Shown here: in pieces, positions 58,389 to 64,000 of the stretch
Layout of the letters: every line of letters starts with the position of its first letter
Position numbering within the stretch: position 1 is the stretch's first letter
Assembly (NCBI RefSeq): GCF_003628445.1
Contig: NZ_RBZO01000005.1
Span: 62,001 to 126,000, forward strand
Direction: 5' to 3'
Length of the DNA stretch: 64,000 bases
DNA from: Oceanobacillus bengalensis
GTDB taxonomy: Bacteria; Bacillota; Bacilli; Bacillales; Amphibacillaceae
Position numbers and translations under genes: made by a program
Notes under the pieces: model-generated
The model's input: only the letters and a program-made list of their open reading frames with translations
What the model was told of the DNA's origin: nothing
The model's database searches: none

Positions 58389-59641
58389 ATACGAAAATCA
58401 ACCCCTTGATAGACGGCATTGCTCTTTGTTTCAATAGGTGAGTTTTTTACTTCTCTCTGTTCTTTAACTGATTTAAATTGAATACTTGATAGGGTATAAC
58501 TTATTCCTTCTAACCCCTTTTTCAGACTTGGTAACAATGTTATTGTTTTCGCCTGCAAGCTTTCATTGTCGTTAAAAATAGTTACGAAGATGGCGCGCTG
58601 TTTTATATTCATATCAATAATTGTCTCATTCAAAGTATTCAAATCTAAATAAAATAATACCCTACAATAGTCTGGGTTTATCTTTCCATCTTCTGATTTT
58701 TTACTTTTAAATTCTAGTTCCAAATCCTTCTTTAATGCCAATCGTTCTCCAGGTATATTTAGGAATGCTTGAATAAAGTTATCCGTTTCTGTAATCGAAT
58801 TTAACTGTATACCATTGATGAAGTGTAATAGTTTTTCACCTTGTTCTTGTATCGAACCACTACCAGTACTTACTAACTGTACTAACATATTCTTGAATGT
58901 TTCTTGTTGATTAATATGATTGTTAAGAAGCCTGTTTTCATTTGAGAAGTCCATTAATTTCATATACCGGTTCAATTGCTGAATAAACTGCTCCTTAGGA
59001 TTAGCCTGTAATAGAAGGAGCTCTTGCTCTTTATCGATTTGAGAAATTTCTACAAATCGATTTAATTCATGCGACAAATTCATGTATTTCGGATCATTCT
59101 CTATCTGTTGTAATAACTGTCTCATTAAGCTGGACTGGTCACTTATATTTTCAATGTATAGTGCTTTGAAAATAGCTTCATTCATCGGTAATTTTCGTCT
59201 AAACATTACTTGTAACACTTCTTGTGCTACCTTTTTGTCTTTCGCAGCGTCTAATATTGGCAATGCACTCGTAAGCTGCATTTTATTAAATGCAATTCCT
59301 TCTGACATTAGCTTGTGTATGAGGGATACGTTTGTTTTAGTGGACTTCATGCCTAATTGTCGCAGGAGATTTGAGTAATCTTGCTTTGGTTGGTTTTTCA
59401 ATTTCTCACCAATAACTTTTAAATAAATGGTATTGTTCGATTTGTTAACTTGAAAATGATACTTGTTACCAATCACTAAGGAAGCTTCTAACTTTGCAAT
59501 TAATTGCTGGTTAGAAAGCTTTATTTGTGCTTTTTGATTAGGATATATTTTGAGTATTTCACCCCGTACAATTTGTCCATTTCTTAGTTCCTGTCTTAGG
59601 TTTTTTGTTATTCCATCACTAGCTATTTTATGCAATCTCAT
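58385..59641 (-). CDS. ylqG: FliK-like protein YlqG
   Basis: 418-residue protein of uncertain function at the ylqG locus. Residues 22-65 (GQIVRGEILKIYPNQKAQIK and the following LIAKLEASLVIGNKYHFQV) resemble the small N-terminal domain of many FliK-like proteins. Residues about 300-400 (CRVLFYLDLNTLNETIID, then LLPSLKKGLEGISYTLSSIQ) fit the Flg_hook (FliK C-terminal) pattern. The middle is helical. No signal peptide or membrane segment. Translational coupling to the FlhB-CC-like YlqH supports a joint export-switch role; this is inference. Confidence 0.75.
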   Translation of the reverse strand: MRLHKIASDGITKNLRQELRNGQIVRGEILKIYPNQKAQIKLSNQQLIAKLEASLVIGNKYHFQVNKSNNTIYLKVIGEKLKNQPKQDYSNLLRQLGMKSTKTNVSLIHKLMSEGIAFNKMQLTSALPILDAAKDKKVAQEVLQVMFRRKLPMNEAIFKALYIENISDQSSLMRQLLQQIENDPKYMNLSHELNRFVEISQIDKEQELLLLQANPKEQFIQQLNRYMKLMDFSNENRLLNNHINQQETFKNMLVQLVSTGSGSIQEQGEKLLHFINGIQLNSITETDNFIQAFLNIPGERLALKKDLELEFKSKKSEDGKINPDYCRVLFYLDLNTLNETIIDMNIKQRAIFVTIFNDNESLQAKTITLLPSLKKGLEGISYTLSSIQFKSVKEQREVKNSPIETKSNAVYQGVDFRI

Positions 59642-59655
59642 CGCTTAGCCACCTT

Positions 59656-60438
59656 TCATACCTTTTCAATGACATTTCGAACAGGTGCAAACGATTTACG
59701 GTGATAGGGGGTAGCACCAGATTCTAACAATGTATCCATATGATGCTTTGTTCCATAGCCCATATTCGATGCGAAATCAAATGCTGGATATTCATTATGT
59801 ATTTCACGCATGATATGATCACGTGTAACTTTTGCTAAAACACTTGCTGCTGCAATCGATATGCTTTTAGCATCTCCTTTAATAATTGATTCAGATGTGC
59901 AAGGAAGACTCGTCAGTTCCACTGCATCAATTAATAGATGGTCTGGCTGCGGCTTCAGTTGCATCACTGCCTGTCGCATTGCTAATTTTGTAGCCTCGAA
60001 TATATTAATTTCATCTATCGTCTTACTATCAACAATCCCGATACCGTAGCTTAATGCTCTTTCTTTAATAATCGTGTAAAACTTCTCTCTTACTCTTTCG
60101 TTTAATTGCTTTGAATCATTTAATCCGATTAGTCTGAAGTCAGGAGGTAGAATAACGGCACAAGCAACAACTGGACCTGCCAAGGGACCTCGACCAGCTT
60201 CATCTATACCAGCAACAAACTTAGCCCCTCTGTTATATGCCTTGTTTTCATACACACACATTTCAAGGTAATTCTTCTCTAACTCTCTTTCTTTCTGTAT
60301 TTGTTTCTCATAGCTTTTCATAATTTTTTGAACACCTTTACGTTCATCTTTCTTTAATTGTTCGATTTGCTCCTCTTTGACTTCTCCGTCTTTTATTAAT
60401 TGTTTAATGACCGAAATCGATAACTTTTCCACCAACAT
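59656..60438 (-). CDS. rnhB: Ribonuclease HII
   Basis: Removes ribonucleotides from DNA and RNA-DNA hybrids. 260 residues. The catalytic motif FVAGIDEAGRGPLAGPVVAC contains Asp79 and Glu80; further acidic residues lie in HLLIDAVEL and VLAKVTRDHIM. An N-terminal extension of about 70 residues is usual for Bacillus RNase HII. AGGTGA abuts ATG 60438; the GTG two codons later has better spacing. Confidence 0.95.
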   Translation of the reverse strand: MLVEKLSISVIKQLIKDGEVKEEQIEQLKKDERKGVQKIMKSYEKQIQKERELEKNYLEMCVYENKAYNRGAKFVAGIDEAGRGPLAGPVVACAVILPPDFRLIGLNDSKQLNERVREKFYTIIKERALSYGIGIVDSKTIDEINIFEATKLAMRQAVMQLKPQPDHLLIDAVELTSLPCTSESIIKGDAKSISIAAASVLAKVTRDHIMREIHNEYPAFDFASNMGYGTKHHMDTLLESGATPYHRKSFAPVRNVIEKV

Positions 60439-60475
60439 TCACCTTTCTCTCTATCTTATATCGACAATTTTCCAT

Positions 60476-60515
60476 ACTTTTTTAAGAAGACTATTTTCTA
60501 AAAGATTATTGTTTA
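60476..60515 (+). repeat. Short dispersed repeat, rnhB-rbgA copy
   Basis: The sequence TTTTTAAGAAGACTATTTTC followed by TAAAAGATTATTG matches 52494-52535 with few differences. Confidence 0.5.
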
Positions 60516-60570
60516 TCCAGTATTGTAATGTATAAACTCTGGACTAAGTGAAGGTTTTTGCTTAGTCTAC

Positions 60571-60690
60571 CGTTCCAGAAAGACACTTCGCTTTTCGCGG
60601 GCGGCTGGTGAGCCTACTTCGTGCTAATGCACTCCGAAGTCTCACCTAGGCCTGTCCTCCCGCAGAAGTCTATGTGTCTTTCCTCCACTA
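60571..60690 (-). repeat. Dispersed structured repeat, divergent copy B
   Basis: Bounded by a perfect 9-bp inverted repeat, GAAAGACAC (60578-60586) and GTGTCTTTC (60674-60682). On the minus strand it reads GACTTCTGCGGGAGGACAGG ... GCGAAGTGTCTTTCTGGAAC, sharing the CTGCGGG and GGAACGG blocks with copy A. The centre differs, with a second inverted repeat around ACTTCGGAGTGC/GCACGAAGT. Confidence 0.65.
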
Positions 60691-60822
60691 AGGTATCTGC
60701 TCTACTTTTATAAAACTAGAAAAATGCTGTTTTTACAGAAAACAACTATTCGTTACGTTGTTATATAGACTATAACCTCAAAAATATTTAGAGCAACTAA
60801 CTTAGCTTAGGCATAATACGTA

Positions 60823-60939
60823 GAGTCCTACGGGAACAGCACGTGTCCGAAGACCCCGCCGTAAGTGTTTTTTGCTTGCGAGGAGGCTGAGGCCGCGCCC
60901 GTGAAAAGCGAAGTATTCTGCCGGAGCGAAAAGCAGGGC
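60823..60939 (+). repeat. Dispersed structured repeat, copy C
   Basis: Same order of blocks as copy A: GAGTCCTACGGGAACAGCAC, GTGTCCGAAGACCCCGCCGT, GCGAGGAGGCTGAGGCCGCG, then TTCTGCCGGAGCG. The first stem has TACGG/CCGTA where A has TGCGG/CCGCA, a compensatory pair change. Confidence 0.75.
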
Positions 60940-61067
60940 ATAGCATTAATAAGTGTAAGCGAGAGCTACACAATACTGAATTAAATAAGTCCACTATTTT
61001 TGCAAAAAACAATAACCAAACGGAAAAGATCCTTAAGAAAAATAAGACATACATCATAAGATGCATG

Positions 61068-61916
61068 TCATTCTTCTGGTAATTCTAGTGTTATATTTCC
61101 GAGTCTGCCCGAACGGAGGTCCCTAAGAACAATATCTGATACTTTATGAAAATCTACTTCCCCTCCACCTTGTAGAGCTCCACGTTCCTTACCAATTTTC
61201 ACAAAAACATCCACTATTTCTTCCGTTCCTTCAACAATGCCATAGCGTTCATGCAGGAGTTTTGGATATTGCTCTTCTATATGTCTTAACACAAATACAA
61301 CTATGTCTTGTAATGATAATAACTGGTCCTTTATTGTACCAATTGCTGCTAAACGGTAGCCAACTGCTTGATCTTCAAATTTAGGCCATAAAATTCCTGG
61401 CGTGTCTAATAATTCAAAATCCTTCTTTACCTTGATCCATAGCTGTTGCTTTGTTATACCTGGTCTATCACCAGTTTTGGCAGCTTTCCTATTTGCAAGT
61501 CGATTAATTAATGTTGACTTTCCTACATTCGGAATCCCAACAATCATTGCCCTCGCAGCTCTCGGTTTAATGCCTTTTTTTAATAATTTGTCCATTTTTT
61601 CTTGCCCAAGCTCTTTCGCCAATTGTATAACACGTTTAATGTCCGCCTTATCATTAACATCTACAGCTAAGGCTGGGATTCCTTTTTCTTTAAAATACGT
61701 TAGCCACGTCTCTGTAGCTCGATGATCAGCTAAATCTTTTTTCATAAGCACAACCATCTTCGTTTTATTTTGAAGTACTTGCTTGAGCATAGGGTTTTGT
61801 GATGATAAGGGTGCTCTAGCATCTACTAACTCCATTACAAAATCAACAAGTTTTAATTTTTCTTCCACTTCACGCTTGGCTTTCGCCATATGACCTGGAA
61901 ACCATTGTATTGGCAT
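61068..61916 (-). CDS. rbgA: Ribosome biogenesis GTPase RbgA (YlqF)
   Basis: Circularly permuted GTPase required for late 50S assembly. 282 residues. It opens with MPIQWFPGHMAKAKREVEEK. The G4 position reads MKKD at 58-61 instead of the usual NKxD. G1 is GIPNVGKST (127-135), GDRPGIT is at 149-155, and G3 is DTPG (171-174). The C-terminal ANTAR-like domain follows. It lies 9 bases after lepB and is followed by the repeat island. Confidence 0.95.
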   Translation of the reverse strand: MPIQWFPGHMAKAKREVEEKLKLVDFVMELVDARAPLSSQNPMLKQVLQNKTKMVVLMKKDLADHRATETWLTYFKEKGIPALAVDVNDKADIKRVIQLAKELGQEKMDKLLKKGIKPRAARAMIVGIPNVGKSTLINRLANRKAAKTGDRPGITKQQLWIKVKKDFELLDTPGILWPKFEDQAVGYRLAAIGTIKDQLLSLQDIVVFVLRHIEEQYPKLLHERYGIVEGTEEIVDVFVKIGKERGALQGGGEVDFHKVSDIVLRDLRSGRLGNITLELPEE

Positions 61917-61925
61917 ATGATAAAC

Positions 61926-62489
61926 CTACTCTCCTACAAATTGCATTCGATCAAGTGGCCAGTATACTAAACTAGCCTCACCTACTATTTCGTCCATTGA
62001 TATAACACCGAGCATCCTACTATCCGTTGAATTCCCACGATTATCTCCTAGCACAAGAACATGTCCATCAGGAATCACTTCATATCCACCTGGTAAGTTT
62101 TCTAGTGAAAAATCATTTGTTAGGGTTTGATATGGCCTTATATTATCCTTCTGTTCTTCTAAGAAAGGTTCTTCAACCGCTTCACCATCTATGTATAATG
62201 TTTCACCCTTTACTTCTACATGTTCTCCTGGTAAACCAATTACACGTTTTATAAAATCCTTCTGTGCTGATGCATGAAAAACGACAATATCAAAACGGTC
62301 CGGTTCTTTCAAATGGTAAGTTAACTTATTAACAATCATTTGATCTCTATCTTCTAGGGTTGGTAACATGGACGGGCCATCAACTACTATAGGCGAGAAA
62401 AGAAACATTCTCACAATAAATGCTAAGCCTAATGCAAGCAGCAACGCTTTTATCCAATCAAACCATTCATTTTTCTCTTTCTTAGCCAT
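61926..62489 (-). CDS. lepB: Type I signal peptidase
   Basis: Membrane Ser/Lys protease releasing secreted proteins from the translocon. 187 residues with one N-terminal membrane helix (ALLLALGLAFIVRMFLFSPI). The catalytic Ser40 is in DGPSMLPTL and Lys81 in IKRVIGLPGE; LGDNRGNSTDSR is the family D/E box. AGGAGGAGA precedes the ATG. An extended -10 (TGGTAAAAT) lies upstream. It is similar to SipS/SipT-type enzymes. Confidence 0.96.
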   Translation of the reverse strand: MAKKEKNEWFDWIKALLLALGLAFIVRMFLFSPIVVDGPSMLPTLEDRDQMIVNKLTYHLKEPDRFDIVVFHASAQKDFIKRVIGLPGEHVEVKGETLYIDGEAVEEPFLEEQKDNIRPYQTLTNDFSLENLPGGYEVIPDGHVLVLGDNRGNSTDSRMLGVISMDEIVGEASLVYWPLDRMQFVGE

Positions 62490-62656
62490 TTGTTCTCCTC
62501 CTGGCCTATCATCTCATTCTTTCATATTTTACCATATCATATCCATTTTTTTTAATTTATAAAGCGATAATAAAAAAATTTCTATCGACATGAAGATTTT
62601 TGATTACAATTCGAAAAGACTACTTCACATCAACATAATTATAAGTAAATAAAAAA

Positions 62657-62680
62657 GGAGCTTGTGCAATGCCAAGTTCC
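62657..62680 (-). terminator. Terminator after rplS
   Basis: Stem GGAACTTG/CAAGCTCC (one internal mismatch) followed by a TTTTTT tract on the minus strand. Confidence 0.7.
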
Positions 62681-62714
62681 TTTTTTATCACTGTTTTTAT
62701 CCAGTTTCATAAAA

Positions 62715-63059
62715 TTAACGACGTTCTTTGATACGTGCAGCTTTACCACGTAGATTACGTAGATAGTAAAGTTTAGCACGACGAACAATACCACGACGAG
62801 TACGTTCAATTTTAGCAACACGTGGAGAATGTACAGGGAATGTACGTTCAACTCCAACACCGTAAGAAATTTTTCTTACTGTAAATGTTTCACTAATTCC
62901 ACCGTTTTGGCGTTTAATGACAACACCTTCGAAAACCTGAATACGTTCACGAGTTCCTTCGACAACCTTCACGTGTACCTTTACAGTATCACCAGGTCTA
63001 AAATCAGGATGATCCGTGCGTAGTTGGTCTTTTGTAATATCAGCAATTAGTTGTTGCAT
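62715..63059 (-). CDS. rplS: Ribosomal protein L19
   Basis: 50S protein at the subunit interface. 114 residues, the standard length. [20 protein letters not shown] and [20 protein letters not shown] are diagnostic, followed by [19 protein letters not shown]. It has an L19-type leader and lies between trmD and lepB. Confidence 0.98.
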   Translation of the reverse strand: MQQLIADITKDQLRTDHPDFRPGDTVKVHVKVVEGTRERIQVFEGVVIKRQNGGISETFTVRKISYGVGVERTFPVHSPRVAKIERTRRGIVRRAKLYYLRNLRGKAARIKERR

Positions 63060-63081
63060 CCTACTTCACTCCTTCCAAACC

Positions 63082-63140
63082 AATGCTCATTATTCTAAAT
63101 TAGAACAGCGGAACATCGTTATACGGCTTAACCGAGCATT
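63082..63140 (-). promoter_or_regulatory. L19 leader-type RNA structure
   Basis: On the minus strand AATGCTC pairs with GAGCATT (7 bp), enclosing the hairpins CGG-TTAAG-CCG and TTCTAA-T-TTAGAA, directly upstream of the rplS RBS. An L19 leader motif is known in Bacillales; this match is by position and fold, without a covariance search. Confidence 0.5.
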
Positions 63141-63201
63141 AAGCACAATCAATAATATAACATAATAGGCCTATGAATTCAACTATTTTTAGAAAAAATC
63201 A

Positions 63202-63939
63202 CTATGAATCTTGTTTACTAACTTCTTGCAATCGTCTTCTATCTTCCACTGATAGTTCTAGGTCTTCGAGCAATTCTTTTCTTCGCATATAAGTTCTTTT
63301 TAATGATTCCGTTCTTCTCCAATTTTCAATTTTAGCATGATCACCAGACATTAAAACATCCGGGACTTTCATCCCACGAAAATCAGCTGGCCTTGTGTAA
63401 TGAGGATGTTCTAATAAACCAGTTGAAAAGGAATCCTTTGGTGCCGATTCTTCATTACCAAGAACATTTGGCAATAAGCGGACAACACTATCAACAACAA
63501 CCATCGCACCGAGTTCCCCGCCTGTTAACACATAATCGCCGATGGATATTTCATCTGTTACAAGATGTTCCCGAATTCGTTCATCATATCCTTCATAATG
63601 ACCACAAATGATAATTAAATGCTCTTCATTTGCTAATTCTTCCGCTTTCTTTTGATTATAGGCTTGCCCTTGGGGGCACATTAGGATAATTCGTGGCTTC
63701 GTATTTTCTTTCTTCGTAATTGCTTCTACTGCATCAAATACAGGCTGTGGTGTAAGTACCATTCCTGCTCCTCCGCCGTATGGATAGTCATCCACTTTTT
63801 TATGTTTATTCTCCGTGTATTCTCTAAAGTTTACCAGGTTATAACTATATTTTTCATTATCATGCGCTTTTTTTAAAATAGAGTTATTAAATACGCCAGA
63901 AAACATCTCTGGAAATAATGTTAAAATGTCGATATGCAT
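63202..63939 (-). CDS. trmD: tRNA (guanine-N1)-methyltransferase TrmD
   Basis: Makes m1G37 in tRNAs reading CNN codons, preventing frameshifts. 245 residues. SPOUT knot fold: [42 protein letters not shown] and [20 protein letters not shown]. The ATG overlaps the rimM stop by one base (TAATG). Confidence 0.98.
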   Translation of the reverse strand: MHIDILTLFPEMFSGVFNNSILKKAHDNEKYSYNLVNFREYTENKHKKVDDYPYGGGAGMVLTPQPVFDAVEAITKKENTKPRIILMCPQGQAYNQKKAEELANEEHLIIICGHYEGYDERIREHLVTDEISIGDYVLTGGELGAMVVVDSVVRLLPNVLGNEESAPKDSFSTGLLEHPHYTRPADFRGMKVPDVLMSGDHAKIENWRRTESLKRTYMRRKELLEDLELSVEDRRRLQEVSKQDS

Positions 63940-64000
63940 TAGTCAAGCAATCCTTCCATTGGTTCAATTACAATTTTCTTCTCGGAAATATCAATGTTCT
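63939..64000 (-). CDS. rimM: Ribosome maturation factor RimM, C-terminal end only
   Basis: The last codons of rimM are at the window edge. The translation ends [11 protein letters not shown] and stops at 63939-63941, matching the PRC-barrel C-terminus of RimM. The TAATG overlap with trmD is the usual arrangement. Most of the gene lies outside the window. Confidence 0.85.
   Translation of the reverse strand, partial: NIDISEKKIVIEPMEGLLD

Larger units (their letters stand above)
60439..61067. other. Repeat island between rnhB and rbgA
   Basis: 629 bases without a gene. In order from low coordinates it holds a short repeat (60476-60515), structured element B (60571-60690, minus orientation), another short-repeat relative (60715-60745) and structured element C (60823-60939, plus orientation). 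In B. subtilis rnhB and rbgA are close neighbours. The open frame at 60797-61066 is made of repeat sequence and is not a gene. Confidence 0.7.

Noticed and set aside
60797-61066. Open frame of 89 codons on the minus strand
   Set aside because: It is composed of the structured repeat, with odd composition (Arg/Cys/Leu-rich), and no RBS or family similarity.
60439-61067. Insertion sequence between rnhB and rbgA
   Set aside because: There is no transposase frame; only short structured repeats are present.
1-64000. CRISPR arrays, tRNA/rRNA genes, prophage
   Set aside because: No regularly spaced direct repeats, no cloverleaf-like or rRNA sequences and no phage genes were seen on either strand.

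Overview
The window is a chromosomal segment of a low-G+C Gram-positive bacterium. The A+T-rich sequence, strong AGGAGG-type ribosome binding sites, frequent GTG/TTG starts, PolC, CodY, the FliY/CheC/CheD chemotaxis set and the gene order all point to the family Bacillaceae. Divergence from Bacillus subtilis proteins and the presence of lepB between rplS and rbgA suggest an Oceanobacillus/Virgibacillus-like lineage; the genus is an inference. Every convincing gene lies on the minus strand, so transcription runs from high to low coordinates, and the order is almost collinear with the B. subtilis rimM-to-pnpA stretch.

Layout in transcription order. (1) 64000-58116: end of rimM, trmD, rplS behind an L19-type leader, lepB, rbgA, an island of dispersed repeats, rnhB, and the ylqG/ylqH pair, which looks like a FliK-like plus FlhB-C-terminal-like pair. 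(2) 58015-48464: sucCD, dprA, topA, xerC-hslV-hslU-codY. (3) 48126-22204: the fla/che operon (flgB, flgC, fliEFGHIJ, a MotE-type chaperone, fliK, flgD, a TIGR02530 protein, flgE, swrD, fliL, fliM, fliY, cheY, fliZ, fliPQR, flhB, flhA, flhF, flhG, cheB, cheW, cheC, cheD, sigD and a small unknown gene) ending with swrB. (4) 21556-15119: rpsB, tsf, pyrH, frr, uppS, cdsA, rseP. (5) 14974-1: polC, an RsbR-like STAS gene, then rimP-nusA-ylxR-ylxQ-infB-ylxP-rbfA, truB-ribF, rpsO and the 5' part of pnp.

The window joins translation and ribosome assembly (rplS, rbgA, rpsB, tsf, frr, infB, rimP, rbfA, rpsO), transcription and RNA decay (nusA, pnp), envelope biosynthesis and proteolysis (uppS, cdsA, rseP, lepB), DNA maintenance (polC, topA, xerC, dprA, rnhB), nutrient regulation (codY) and nearly the whole hook-basal-body, export and chemotaxis apparatus.

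The departures from the expected order are the most informative part. Four genes normally found here in Bacillus are absent and their places are short gaps: trmFO (between topA and xerC), cheA (between cheB and cheW), dxr (between cdsA and rseP) and proS (between rseP and polC). Other points of note are FliK enlarged by three internal repeats, a dispersed structured repeat in three copies with a compensatory change in one stem, a long structured tsf-pyrH spacer ending in a terminator-like hairpin, an RbgA with an altered G4 motif, and a stressosome-type protein inserted between polC and rimP. I found no tRNA, rRNA, CRISPR array, prophage or insertion sequence.
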